This document shows, one piece after another, positions 16,418 through 25,145 of a stretch of 64,000 nt of DNA. The DNA comes from Pseudofulvibacter geojedonensis. GTDB lineage: Bacteria; Bacteroidota; Bacteroidia; Flavobacteriales; Flavobacteriaceae. Made by a program: the position numbers and the translations under genes. The stretch lies in contig NZ_JBHTJM010000009.1 in assembly GCF_042675745.1 (NCBI RefSeq), positions 186,001-250,000 of the forward strand, read 5' to 3'. The notes below the pieces were generated by a model, which ran no database searches, was not told the DNA's origin, and saw only the letters and a program-made list of their open reading frames with translations. The first letter of the stretch is position 1, and each line of letters opens with the position of its first letter.

Positions 16418-17473
16418 ATGATAGAAGACAAAAATCAACCTAAGACTTCTCTTGGTAATCTAGGAGAGTTTGGACTTATAGAACACTTAACCAAAAACTT
16501 TGATATTAAACACTCAACAACTGTAAAAGGTATTGGTGATGACGCTGCGGTGTTAGACTTTAACAAAAAAGTATTAATATCTACTGATTTATTGGTTGAA
16601 GGTATACACTTTGATTTGTCCTATATGCCTCTTAAGCATTTAGGTTACAAAGCCATCATGGTAAACTTATCTGATATTTACGCAATGAATGCTACTGCAT
16701 CTCAAGTAACCGTTTCTATTGCAGTTTCTAATCGTTTTCCATTGGAAGCTTTAGAAGAACTTTACGAAGGAATTTATTTAGCAGCTAAAATTTACAATAT
16801 TGATGTTATTGGTGGTGATACAACTTCTTCTAACAAAGGATTGCTAATAAGTGTTACTGCTATTGGTGAAGCAGAAGAAGATAAAATTTGTTATAGAAAT
16901 GGGGCTAAAGTAAATGATTTACTAGTTGTTACTGGAGATATTGGCGCAGCCTATATGGGCTTACAAGTTTTAGAACGTGAAAAGCAAGTTTTTAAAGCCA
17001 ATCCTAACAATCAACCAGATTTAGATCAATATAACTATTTAATAGAACGCCAGTTAAAACCTGAAGCTAGAAAAGATATTCCGAAACTACTAGCAGATTT
17101 AGAAGTTCAACCAACGTCTATGATAGATATTAGTGATGGTCTTTCTTCAGAAATTATGCATTTATGCAAACAATCTGAAGTCGGCTGTAACTTATTTGAA
17201 GAAAAAATTCCATTAGACCCTCAGCTTATTAGTGTTTGCGAAGAATTTAATATAGATAGCACGACTATTGCTCTAAGCGGTGGAGAGGATTACGAATTAT
17301 TATTTACTATTTCTCAAGACGATTACCCTAAAATTAAGGCCAACCCTAACTTAACTGTGATTGGCCATATGACTAATGCTTCAGAGGGCATGCATTTAAT
17401 TACTAGAGGAAATGAAAAAGTTGAATTAAAAGCACAGGGCTGGAATGCTTTAAAAAATAACGAAGGAGAATAA
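16418..17473 (+). CDS. thiL: ThiL, thiamine-monophosphate kinase
   Basis: ThiL phosphorylates thiamine monophosphate to the cofactor thiamine diphosphate with ATP. The 351-residue protein shows GIGDDAAVLDF near residue 40, STDLLVEGIHFDL, the Gly/Asp-rich DVIGGDTTSS and the late SGGEDYELLFTI, all typical of ThiL. I choose the ATG at 16418 because the upstream in-frame TTG (16385) is the promoter's -33 element. No TPP riboswitch is visible upstream. The convergent neighbour ends 4 bp away. Confidence 0.93.
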   Translation: MIEDKNQPKTSLGNLGEFGLIEHLTKNFDIKHSTTVKGIGDDAAVLDFNKKVLISTDLLVEGIHFDLSYMPLKHLGYKAIMVNLSDIYAMNATASQVTVSIAVSNRFPLEALEELYEGIYLAAKIYNIDVIGGDTTSSNKGLLISVTAIGEAEEDKICYRNGAKVNDLLVVTGDIGAAYMGLQVLEREKQVFKANPNNQPDLDQYNYLIERQLKPEARKDIPKLLADLEVQPTSMIDISDGLSSEIMHLCKQSEVGCNLFEEKIPLDPQLISVCEEFNIDSTTIALSGGEDYELLFTISQDDYPKIKANPNLTVIGHMTNASEGMHLITRGNEKVELKAQGWNALKNNEGE

Positions 17474-17491
17474 TAATTACTTTTCTCCTTC
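17462..17491. terminator. Bidirectional hairpin between convergent thiL and HD genes
   Basis: GAAGGAGAA (17462-17470) pairs with TTCTCCTTC (17483-17491). The arms lie within the last codons of both convergent genes, so one hairpin can serve both transcripts. Confidence 0.55.
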
Positions 17492-18130
17492 CCACTCTGC
17501 AAAAAACTGGCTTAAGAACACCTCCATAAACTCATGGCGTTTTTGAGCTATTTTTTTTCCGGTTACTGTGTTCATCAAGTCTTTTAACAACAATAACTTT
17601 TCATAAAAATGATTAATAGTGGTTCCACTACCCTTTTTATATTCCGCTTTATTCATATACATTTGAGGAGGCAAATCTGGATCATATAGCAGGTTGTTCT
17701 TAAACCCTCCGTAATTAAATGCTCTTGCAATTCCAATAGCTCCTATTGCATCTAACCTATCGGCATCTTGCACTACATCTAATTCTTTAGAGCTAAATGT
17801 TTTTTGCTCTTTACCTCCTTTAAAAGAAATATTTTCAATAATAGCTATAACATGCTGGATTATTTTTTCATCTACTTTTTCTAACTCCAAAAACTCTTTT
17901 GCTAGTTTTGGTCCAATTGTTTCATCTCCTCCATAAAATTTACTATCAGCTATATCATGAAGTAAAGCTCCTAAAGCAACAACAAATAAATCAACATTTT
18001 CACTTTTAGAAATTAACAGAGCATTTTTATAAACCCTATCTATATGAAACCAATCATGCCCACTTTCTGCTCCTTTTAAAGTATCTTTTACAAAAACAAT
18101 TGTATTGTTTATTATTAAATCTTTATTCAT
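17477..18130 (-). CDS. HD-domain phosphohydrolase
   Basis: The 217-residue protein belongs to the HD superfamily. It has GHDWFHIDRV (24-33, His29), the HD pair in LLHDIADSKF (His58, Asp59) and the late QDADRLDAIGAIGIAR motif that completes the metal site. These match the YedJ-type group of HD phosphohydrolases; the substrate is unknown. I start at the ATG at 18130 because the longer frame begins at a TTG inside the preceding terminator hairpin. Confidence 0.85.
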   Translation of the reverse strand: MNKDLIINNTIVFVKDTLKGAESGHDWFHIDRVYKNALLISKSENVDLFVVALGALLHDIADSKFYGGDETIGPKLAKEFLELEKVDEKIIQHVIAIIENISFKGGKEQKTFSSKELDVVQDADRLDAIGAIGIARAFNYGGFKNNLLYDPDLPPQMYMNKAEYKKGSGTTINHFYEKLLLLKDLMNTVTGKKIAQKRHEFMEVFLSQFFAEWEGEK

Positions 18131-18146
18131 ATGGTTAAATAAAAAA

Positions 18147-18169
18147 GCCATCAACTATAAGTCGATGGC
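18147..18169 (-). terminator. Terminator of the bacilliredoxin gene
   Basis: GCCATC (18147-18152) pairs with GATGGC (18164-18169), with three more inner pairs. On the minus strand it runs into six Ts (18146-18141). Confidence 0.75.
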
Positions 18170-18195
18170 CTTAAGTTAAATACTTTTAATTAAAA

Positions 18196-18606
18196 CTAAC
18201 AAAACTCATTGTAGGCGTCCATTAAATTCTCTGCAATCATCTCAGCTGGTCTACCTTCAATATGATGACGCTCTAACATATGCACCAATTCTCCATCTTT
18301 AAACAACGCCATGCTTGGTGATGATGGTGGAAAAGGAACCATATGAGCTCTAGCTTCATTAACCGCTTCTTTGTCTACGCCTGCAAAAACAGTAATTAAG
18401 TTTGTTGGCTTTTTAGCATTTTCTAAAGACATTTTTGCTCCTGGTCTTGCATTTCTAGCTGCACAACCACAAACAGAATTCACCACTACTAAAGTAGTAC
18501 CTTCTTTTTCTAATGCTGCTTTAACAGCCTCAGCCGTTTGTATTTCTTCAAACCCAAAAGATGTCAATTCATCTTTCATAGGCTGTACTAATTCTGGTGG
18601 ATACAT
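18196..18606 (-). CDS. BrxA/BrxB-type bacilliredoxin
   Basis: The 136-residue thioredoxin-like protein has the YPPELVQPMKDELTSFGFEEI start and the redox motif VNSVCGCAARNARPG, in which CGC replaces CxxC, and ends with a Cys. Bacilliredoxins remove bacillithiol from oxidised proteins in Firmicutes, and the family (formerly DUF1094/YphP) is also widespread in Bacteroidota. It is a small cytoplasmic monocistronic gene bounded by its own terminator. Confidence 0.88.
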   Translation of the reverse strand: MYPPELVQPMKDELTSFGFEEIQTAEAVKAALEKEGTTLVVVNSVCGCAARNARPGAKMSLENAKKPTNLITVFAGVDKEAVNEARAHMVPFPPSSPSMALFKDGELVHMLERHHIEGRPAEMIAENLMDAYNEFC

Positions 18607-18643
18607 ATTCTAATAAAATTTTATTTAACACTTAATATTGACG

Positions 18644-18651
18644 CAAAAATA
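18644..18651 (-). promoter_or_regulatory. Possible -7 box of the bacilliredoxin gene
   Basis: The minus strand reads TATTTTTG 37 nt upstream of the ATG at 18606. No matching TTG is visible, so this is tentative. Confidence 0.4.
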
Positions 18652-18717
18652 AACAAAAACTAACTCCTTTTTCATAAATAAATGTAAAATCAAAGCCCTT
18701 TTGCTACATATTTAACC

Positions 18718-18725
18718 TATATTTG
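18718..18725 (+). promoter_or_regulatory. -7 box of the TerB-DnaJ gene
   Basis: TATATTTG lies 31 nt before the ATG at 18757. A TTG at 18701-18703 is only 14 bp away, shorter than usual. Confidence 0.5.
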
Positions 18726-18756
18726 ATTGATTTACACCCCATTTCTAAAAAATAAT

Positions 18757-19545
18757 ATGAGTTTTGTAAAGTTTGTTGGCGCTGGTTTAGGCTGGACAGT
18801 TGGTGGCCCTATTGGTGGTATGTTAGGTTTTTTATTTGGTAGCTTGGTAGATGGCATGCACAGTGCAGATACTAAATTATACGAAAAAGAACAACGCCAA
18901 AGAAATAAAGAGACCAAACCTGGCGACTTTGAAGTGAGTCTTCTAATTCTTTCTGCCTTAGTAATTAAAGCAGACGGAAAAATAGACCAACGTGAATTAG
19001 ACTATGTTCGCATGCATTTTGTGAGCTTATTTGGTAAAGAAAAAGCCAATAATGCCTTTTCTATCTTTAATGAAATTATAAAAAACGATACGGTATCTAC
19101 AAGACGGGTTTGTATGCAAATACAAAAGCACATGGACCATCCTTCACGTTTACAATTACTACATTATCTTTTTGGAATTGCTGCCTCTGATGGATATGTA
19201 AGCCCCAATGAAGTAAATGAAATTAGAAAAATGGCTGCTTATTTATACATAAGTAGACCAGATTTTGAGGCTGCTCAGGCAATGTTTTCTGGCTACAACC
19301 AGCGAACAGGTTACCAGGAAGCTAATTACAACAACACATTTAACTCTGATAATGCTTATAAATTATTAAACATCGACAAATCTGCTACTGATGATGAAAT
19401 AAAAAAAGCGTACAGGAAAATGGCCAAAAAGTATCATCCAGATAAAATTCAGCACTTAGGTGAAACTCATGTAAAAGCAGCCGAAGAAAAATTTAAACAA
19501 ATAAAAACTGCTTACGAGCAACTACAAACAGAAAGAGGCTTTTAG
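18757..19545 (+). CDS. TerB-like and J-domain protein (DjlA-like)
   Basis: The 262-residue protein has a Gly-rich hydrophobic N-terminus (FVGAGLGWTVGGPIGGMLGFLFGSLVDG) that probably anchors it in the membrane. A TerB-like helical domain (about 58-170) follows, then a C-terminal J domain (about 198-262) with HPD at 227-229. This is the DjlA layout, a membrane-linked DnaK co-chaperone. The start at 18757 is preferred over an upstream TTG because the latter lies directly on the promoter box. Confidence 0.88.
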   Translation: MSFVKFVGAGLGWTVGGPIGGMLGFLFGSLVDGMHSADTKLYEKEQRQRNKETKPGDFEVSLLILSALVIKADGKIDQRELDYVRMHFVSLFGKEKANNAFSIFNEIIKNDTVSTRRVCMQIQKHMDHPSRLQLLHYLFGIAASDGYVSPNEVNEIRKMAAYLYISRPDFEAAQAMFSGYNQRTGYQEANYNNTFNSDNAYKLLNIDKSATDDEIKKAYRKMAKKYHPDKIQHLGETHVKAAEEKFKQIKTAYEQLQTERGF

Positions 19546-19613
19546 AGTTCCGTATAATTTATTTTGCTAGACCGTACCAATAACTTACTTTTATACTTCT
19601 AAAAAACTTCGAA

Positions 19614-21041
19614 TTGAGCGTACTAAAACGTTTTTTTAAAGACACTTTTATTTATGGTTTAGCCATTGTACTCCCTAGATTAATCAATTTTCTTTTAACT
19701 AGGTTATATACAGGTGTTTTTAAAAACGAGCAATTTTCAGAAAACACGGTGTTTTATGTTTATGCTGCTTTTTTTAATGTACTATTTACTTACGGAATGG
19801 AAACTGCCTTTTTTAGGTTTTTTAGTCAGCACAAAGACCAAGAAAAAGTACTAGCTACCTCATTTATCACTTTAACTATTAGCACTCTTGTTTTTGGAAT
19901 ATTACTTTTTTCTTTTGCAACATCTCTAGCCAATTTAATGGATATTAATTTACTATCTTATTATATATTAGTTAGTATAATTCTTTTAGAAACACTTGTG
20001 GTATTACCTTTTGCATACATGAGAGTAACAGGAAGACCGATACGTTTTGCAATTATTAAGCTCTTAAATGTATTTATCATTGTTGGGTTAAATATTTTAT
20101 TTTTAGCAAAAGGATTCCAATCGGAAACACTCAGATCAATATTCAATTTTAGTAATGAGGTTCAATATATTTTTACTGCAAATTTAATTGCAAGTACTAT
20201 TATTTTTATATGTATGCTTCCCTATTACATGAAAGTAAAATGGCAATTAGACAAAACTATTTTAAAGTCGCTTTTGTCATATGGTTGGCCAATTATGATT
20301 GCCGGTATTGCATTTGTTATTAATGAAAATTTAGACAAACTGTTTTTAGACAAGTTAGATCCACACATTAACGGAGCTTACAGTGCATGTTATAAAATCG
20401 CTGTGTTTATGACACTATTCATCACCGCTTTTAAAATGGGTGCTGAACCTTTTTTCTTTAACCAAGCCAAAGCAGTGAACGCTAAAGAAAACTACGCTCG
20501 TATCCTTAAATATTTTACTATCGTAGGGGCTATAGGCTTATTAGGAATTGTTGCATATATTGATTTGATAAAAGACATCATTATTAAAAATGAAAGTTAC
20601 TTATTTGCTTTAAAAATTGTTCCGGTAATAATTATCGCCAACTTGTTTTTAGGTATTTATAATAACTTATCTATTTGGTACAAATTAACCGATAAAACAA
20701 GATATGGAATGTACTTATCTATTTTAGGGGCTATCATTACCATAATTCTCAATTTCGCTTTTGTCCCTGTTTATGGCTTCATGGTTTGTGCATATGCCAC
20801 TTTAATTGCATACGGCTCAATGATGATTCTATCCTACTATTTAGGAAAAAAACATTACCCTGTTCCATACGACACTAAACGCATTAGCATATACCTTATT
20901 GGTTCTATAGTATTGTCAGCCTTATCTTTTTACCAATTTGATAGCAATTTATATATAGGAACGTTGTTTTTATGCTTATTTTTAGGCCTTGTTTTTTTCT
21001 TAGAGAGAAATGAGCTAAAACAAATCTTGAAAAAGAAATAA
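19614..21041 (+). CDS. Polysaccharide biosynthesis flippase (MATE/Wzx-like membrane protein)
   Basis: The 475-residue protein has about 12-14 hydrophobic segments and the N-terminal FFKDTFIYGLAIVLPRLINFLLTRLYTGVF pattern of Wzx-type exporters in the MOP superfamily. It probably moves lipid-linked sugars across the inner membrane. Translation appears to start at TTG (19614), since no ATG fits the conserved N-terminus. It opens a plus-strand run of closely spaced envelope genes; dut begins 1 bp after its stop. Confidence 0.85.
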   Translation: MSVLKRFFKDTFIYGLAIVLPRLINFLLTRLYTGVFKNEQFSENTVFYVYAAFFNVLFTYGMETAFFRFFSQHKDQEKVLATSFITLTISTLVFGILLFSFATSLANLMDINLLSYYILVSIILLETLVVLPFAYMRVTGRPIRFAIIKLLNVFIIVGLNILFLAKGFQSETLRSIFNFSNEVQYIFTANLIASTIIFICMLPYYMKVKWQLDKTILKSLLSYGWPIMIAGIAFVINENLDKLFLDKLDPHINGAYSACYKIAVFMTLFITAFKMGAEPFFFNQAKAVNAKENYARILKYFTIVGAIGLLGIVAYIDLIKDIIIKNESYLFALKIVPVIIIANLFLGIYNNLSIWYKLTDKTRYGMYLSILGAIITIILNFAFVPVYGFMVCAYATLIAYGSMMILSYYLGKKHYPVPYDTKRISIYLIGSIVLSALSFYQFDSNLYIGTLFLCLFLGLVFFLERNELKQILKKK

Positions 21042-21042
21042 A

Positions 21043-21477
21043 ATGGAAATAAAAATTATTAATAAATCAAAGCACGCATTACCCCACTACGAAACTCTAG
21101 CTTCTGCTGGTATGGACCTGCGCGCTCATATAACAGAACCTATTACTCTAAAACCTTTAGACAGAACTATTGTAAAAACAGGATTATTTATAGAACTACC
21201 AATAGGCTATGAAGCTCAAGTAAGACCTAGAAGTGGTTTAGCTGCTAAAAAAGGAATTACTGTATTAAATGCCCCAGGTACTGTAGACGCTGATTATAGA
21301 GGCGAAATAGGTGTCATATTAGTAAATCTTTCTAATGAGAACTTTACCATTGAAAATGGGGAGCGCATTGCACAACTAATTATAGCAAAACATGAACGTG
21401 CTGAATGGAAAGAAGTAACAGAACTTTCTGAAACCGTTAGAGGAGAAGGTGGATTTGGTAGCACAGGTGTGAAATAG
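21043..21477 (+). CDS. dut: dUTP diphosphatase
   Basis: Dut converts dUTP to dUMP, preventing uracil in DNA and supplying dTMP synthesis. The 144-residue protein has all trimeric dUTPase motifs: SAGMDLRAH (motif 1), RPRSGLAAKKGITVLNAPGTVDADYRGE (motifs 2-3), GERIAQLII (motif 4) and the C-terminal Gly/Phe clamp GEGGFGSTG (motif 5). It is adjacent to the flippase gene by position only; the functions are unrelated. Confidence 0.96.
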   Translation: MEIKIINKSKHALPHYETLASAGMDLRAHITEPITLKPLDRTIVKTGLFIELPIGYEAQVRPRSGLAAKKGITVLNAPGTVDADYRGEIGVILVNLSNENFTIENGERIAQLIIAKHERAEWKEVTELSETVRGEGGFGSTGVK

Positions 21478-21484
21478 TTTTGGT

Positions 21485-21721
21485 ATGAAAGTTGATATTC
21501 AAATAGTTATAACTATAGTTTCTTCTTTAATAACAGGTATTATTGCTTTTTTTCTTGTCAAAAGTAAACTTAAAGATGAAATAAACGTTTTAAAAGTAGA
21601 GCTTGAAAAACTAAAAGCAAAAGACAATGAACAACAAGTAGTTATAAATGAAATTAAAAGACAATTTGACGAATTACTTCCTGTCTTAATTAAGAAACTA
21701 AATAAGAAAAATGGGAAATAA
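21485..21721 (+). CDS. Small membrane-anchored coiled-coil protein
   Basis: This 78-residue protein has one N-terminal membrane helix (IVITIVSSLITGIIAFFLV, about 6-24) and a charged heptad-like helix (about 27-65), ending in a basic tail. I do not recognise a family. It overlaps the next small gene by 11 bp, and the pair sits between dut and the nucleotidyltransferase, where I would expect direct linkage, so the two look like an accessory insertion. Confidence 0.6.
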   Translation: MKVDIQIVITIVSSLITGIIAFFLVKSKLKDEINVLKVELEKLKAKDNEQQVVINEIKRQFDELLPVLIKKLNKKNGK

Positions 21722-21959
21722 TATAGACTACAATAGAATTTATCAACTAAAAAATAAAATTGATAGTGGAACTGCTTCTATACAAGAAAAAAATGAGTAT
21801 ATGGCTTTCCTTTACAATAATGGTTCTATAACTAAAGAACAATATGATAAATATAACTCTGACAATAATTCTAATGAAGTTTGGTCTGCAGTAAAAGCAG
21901 TAGGAGGTATAATATTAGCAGGATATTTACTAAAAAAACTTTTTAGTCAAGAAAAATAA
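21711..21959 (+). CDS. Small SHOCT-like protein with C-terminal hydrophobic segment
   Basis: The 82-residue protein has an acidic/polar helical region (YQLKNKIDSGTASIQEKNEYM, then NNGSITKEQYDKY), which resembles the short-helix SHOCT motif. It ends in a hydrophobic stretch AVKAVGGIILAGYLLKKLF that may touch the membrane. Function is unknown. It is translationally coupled to the preceding gene by an 11-bp overlap and is followed by a dyad repeat at the 3' edge of the inserted block. Confidence 0.55.
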   Translation: MGNNIDYNRIYQLKNKIDSGTASIQEKNEYMAFLYNNGSITKEQYDKYNSDNNSNEVWSAVKAVGGIILAGYLLKKLFSQEK

Positions 21960-21981
21960 AGTTTAATCTAAAAAATAAATC

Positions 21982-21995
21982 CCCGACTACTCGGG
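21982..21995. repeat. Short dyad repeat CCCGA-CTAC-TCGGG upstream of the nucleotidyltransferase
   Basis: A 5-bp stem with a 4-nt loop ends 8 nt before the ATG at 22004. Its CGAC core and stem-loop form resemble the other short repeats in this window (2611, 47416, 50571). It would cover the ribosome binding region of the downstream mRNA. Confidence 0.5.
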
Positions 21996-22003
21996 AAATG
22001 AAT

Positions 22004-23020
22004 ATGAAAATAATAGTCCCAATGGCCGGAAGAGGCTCTCGTTTAAGACCTCATAGTTTAACAGTACCTAAACCACTAATTCCTATTGCTGGTAAACCAA
22101 TCGTACATAGGTTAGTAAGCGATATTGCTAAAGTACTAGCCGAGCCAATAGATGAAATAGCTTTTATATTAGGTGACCCTGCTTTTTTTGGAGATGACGT
22201 AGTAAAAAGTTTAAAGGATTTAGCTACTAGTTTAGGAGCTAAAGGAACTATCTATCGTCAAGATCAACCCTTAGGAACTGGTCATGCTATTATGTGTGCC
22301 AAAGAATCTTTATCTGGCCCAGCTGTTATTGCTTATGCAGATACTTTAATTAGAGCCACTTTTAATTTAGACAAGGAAGCTGATGCCGTTATTTGGACTA
22401 AAGAAGTAGAAAGACCGGAAGCCTATGGAGTAGTTAAATTAGATGAAAATAAGCATATTACTGAATTAGTAGAAAAACCTCAAACCTTTGTTTCTAATCA
22501 AGCTGTTATTGGTATTTATTACTTTAAAGATGTTGCTGTTTTAAAAGATGAACTACAACATGTTTTAGATAACAACATTATTAATGGTGGCGAATATCAA
22601 ATAAACGATGGTATTAAAGGAATGATGGCTAAAGGAAAAACATTTGTAACTGGAACTGTTGACGAATGGATGGACTGTGGAAATAAAAATGTTGCCATAG
22701 ATACCAATACTAAAATGCTAGGTTTTTTAACTACAGATGGTGAAAAGTTGATTGCAGATAGCTATACTAATAAAAATTCAACCATTATAGAACCATGTAA
22801 CATTGGTGAAAATGTTGTGTTAAAAAACTGTACAGTAGGACCAAATGTATCAATAGGAAACAACACTGTTTTAGAAAACGTAACTATTAAAAATTCCTTA
22901 ATACAAACTAACTCTACTATTAAAAATGCTATATTAGATGAAGCTATGATCGGTAATCACGTACAATACAATGGTGAATTCACTAAAATTAGTATTGGAG
23001 ATTATACGATAATGGAATAA
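22004..23020 (+). CDS. Sugar-phosphate nucleotidyltransferase (NDP-sugar pyrophosphorylase family)
   Basis: The protein has the nucleotidyltransferase signature PMAGRGSRLRPHSLTVPKPLIPIAGKP at its N-terminus, ALGTGH-like LGTGHAIMCAKESL in the middle and DEWMDCGNKN. A left-handed beta-helix tail with hexapeptide-type repeats (IIEPCNIGENVVLKNCTVG onward) follows. It should activate a sugar 1-phosphate as an NDP-sugar for surface polysaccharide, in line with the flippase upstream. I prefer the ATG at 22004, since the in-frame ATG at 21998 lies just after the hairpin. Confidence 0.87.
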   Translation: MKIIVPMAGRGSRLRPHSLTVPKPLIPIAGKPIVHRLVSDIAKVLAEPIDEIAFILGDPAFFGDDVVKSLKDLATSLGAKGTIYRQDQPLGTGHAIMCAKESLSGPAVIAYADTLIRATFNLDKEADAVIWTKEVERPEAYGVVKLDENKHITELVEKPQTFVSNQAVIGIYYFKDVAVLKDELQHVLDNNIINGGEYQINDGIKGMMAKGKTFVTGTVDEWMDCGNKNVAIDTNTKMLGFLTTDGEKLIADSYTNKNSTIIEPCNIGENVVLKNCTVGPNVSIGNNTVLENVTIKNSLIQTNSTIKNAILDEAMIGNHVQYNGEFTKISIGDYTIME

Positions 23021-23040
23021 TTGTTGAACATTAACATTTA

Positions 23041-24372
23041 ATGAAAAGAATCAGATACATTTTTCACTTTATTGTTTTCCTATTTGGAAGCATAATTTAT
23101 GCTCAAGAAAAACCAATGGATGATTTAGGTAATGTATCTGATGAATTTCAAGAAAGCTATTTTGAAGCTTTAAAACAAAGAGGAATTGAAAACTACGATA
23201 AAGCAATTGAACTTCTTGTTAACTGTAATAGCATAAATCCTAATAATGCATCTGTACATTTTGAATTAGGCAAAAACTACTATGAAATAGATCAATATGC
23301 CTTGGCAGAAAAATCACTAGAAAAAGCCAATTCTTTAAAACCAAACAATCAGTGGATTCTAGAGGAACAATACCTACTCTATTTTGCCCAAAGTAAGTCA
23401 GATAAAGTTGAAGAAGTTTTATTGAAACTAGTTCAATTAAAACCTAAGTATCAAGACATGCTTATAAAGCATTATATAAAAACTAGAAAGTATGACAATG
23501 CATTAAAGGTTTTAAATACTTTAGAAGCGACTTCTGGAGCTAATAAAGAGCATCATAAATTAAGGCACCAGGCTTATACGTTTAGTAGGAAATATAAAGA
23601 ATACGCTAACTACTTAAGCAATAAAATCGATTCTAAATCAGCTAGAGAGACTGATTACACCAACTTAATTATAGTTTATAGTAAGTTAAAACAAAACGAT
23701 AAAGGTTTTGAAACTGCTAAACGCTACCAAGAAACTTTTCCAAATTCAGATTATCCGTATTTATCTCTTTATAAGTTTTACTTAAGCAAGAATAATATCC
23801 CAGAAGCTATTAACGCATTACATAGAGTAAGTAATAGTAATAGCCTGCAACAACAAGAAAAGTTTAAGGTGGCAAACGATTTTTTTCAATACGCTAAAAA
23901 AAAACCAGAATATATTCCAGAACTAGAAAAAGTAATCAAAGTTTTTCCTCATCAAACTTTAATTACCCAATTAGCCAGTATATATCAAGAAAATAACAAT
24001 GAAAAAGCTACTCATTTAATAGCTTCGTCTGAACAAGCCAACTCAAACAATTTTCAAGATTTAAAGTTGTTAACAGATATCTTACTTAAAGGAAATAAAT
24101 ATTTAGACGCATTGAAAACGAGCGAAAAAGCTCTAGAACTATATCCAGCTCAAGCTGTTTTGTATTTACAACAAGCTAAAGCTTATCAAGCAATAAACAA
24201 AGCTAAAAATGCGTTAGAATCTTTAGAATTAGGAATAGATTATATTATAGATAATCCTTCTTTAGAAAGCAATTTTTACAGCCAGATGGCTAAAGCTTAT
24301 AAAAGTTTAAACGACTTAAAAAATGAGCAGAAGTATTTACAAAAAGCTAAAAAAGCAAACCCTAAATCATGA
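23041..24372 (+). CDS. Secreted TPR-repeat protein
   Basis: The 443-residue protein has a signal peptide (MKRIRYIFHFIVFLFGSIIYAQ) and then tetratricopeptide repeats from about residue 35 to the end (for example NYDKAIELLVNCNSINPNNASVHFELGKNYYEIDQYALAEKSLEKANSLKPNN). It probably acts as a periplasmic protein-protein adaptor. The gene overlaps the DUF4292 gene by 4 bp, in a gene order I recall as conserved in Flavobacteriaceae ahead of an EnvC-type protein. Confidence 0.85.
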   Translation: MKRIRYIFHFIVFLFGSIIYAQEKPMDDLGNVSDEFQESYFEALKQRGIENYDKAIELLVNCNSINPNNASVHFELGKNYYEIDQYALAEKSLEKANSLKPNNQWILEEQYLLYFAQSKSDKVEEVLLKLVQLKPKYQDMLIKHYIKTRKYDNALKVLNTLEATSGANKEHHKLRHQAYTFSRKYKEYANYLSNKIDSKSARETDYTNLIIVYSKLKQNDKGFETAKRYQETFPNSDYPYLSLYKFYLSKNNIPEAINALHRVSNSNSLQQQEKFKVANDFFQYAKKKPEYIPELEKVIKVFPHQTLITQLASIYQENNNEKATHLIASSEQANSNNFQDLKLLTDILLKGNKYLDALKTSEKALELYPAQAVLYLQQAKAYQAINKAKNALESLELGIDYIIDNPSLESNFYSQMAKAYKSLNDLKNEQKYLQKAKKANPKS

Positions 24373-25145
24373 TTAGATTCATTTCTATAAGTATTCTTAT
24401 CGGACTTTTATTGGTGGGATGTAAAACCACAAAAGGATTAACCGATAATGGTACTGTAAAAGCACTTAGTACTAAAAAGATTATCAGGGCATATAATGCC
24501 AATCCAACCAACTTTAATACTTTAAAAGCTAGTTTAAAAACCAACTTTAGAACGGCTAAGCAAGATGAGAATATTACTGTTGATATTAGAGTTGAGAAAG
24601 ACAAAAAAATATGGGCCAGCATTAAAAAGTTTGGCATATCTGGAGCCAAAATTTACATTACCCCAAACAGAGTTCGGTTTTACAACAAACAAGACAAAAC
24701 TTTCTTCGATGGTGACTTTAGGTTTATTAGCAACTGGTTAGGCACCAATTTAACATTTAACCAGCTTCAAGCTATTTTAATTGGTGAAGTACTATACCCG
24801 TTAGATACTAAAACACATATTTCTGAGGTTTTAGAAGATGGTTACCTGTTACAACCTAAGCAACAAGAAGAATTATTTGAACAATTTATTACTTTAAACC
24901 CTAATCATTTTAAAGTAAAAGCTCAAGAAATTGCCCAACCTAAAGACTTTAGAGTCTTAAATATCGATTACAATAAATACCAAGAAATTTCTAAACAAGT
25001 ACTCCCATTAAATTTAAGTGTAGTTGTAGTTGAAAAAACTTCTGAAACAAAAGTTAGTATTGAATACAGAAATGTATCTTTGAATCAAGAATTAAGATTT
25101 CCATTTAAAATACCAGTATCATACAAAGAAATTATTTTTGAATAA
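24369..25145 (+). CDS. DUF4292 lipoprotein (LolB-like fold expected)
   Basis: The 258-residue protein has a lipoprotein signal (MIRFISISILIGLLLVGC, Cys18). The DUF4292 body includes NFNTLKASLKTNFRT, DIRVEKDKKIWASIKKFGISGAKIYITPNRV and the late FPFKIPVSYKEI. Family members are outer-membrane lipoproteins of Bacteroidota with a proposed LolB-like shape; the exact role is not proven. It overlaps the genes before and after it by 4 and 8 bp, indicating tight co-expression. Confidence 0.85.
   Translation: MIRFISISILIGLLLVGCKTTKGLTDNGTVKALSTKKIIRAYNANPTNFNTLKASLKTNFRTAKQDENITVDIRVEKDKKIWASIKKFGISGAKIYITPNRVRFYNKQDKTFFDGDFRFISNWLGTNLTFNQLQAILIGEVLYPLDTKTHISEVLEDGYLLQPKQQEELFEQFITLNPNHFKVKAQEIAQPKDFRVLNIDYNKYQEISKQVLPLNLSVVVVEKTSETKVSIEYRNVSLNQELRFPFKIPVSYKEIIFE

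Noticed and set aside
18131..18154. Longer N-terminus of the HD protein
   Set aside because: It would start at a TTG inside the bacilliredoxin terminator hairpin.
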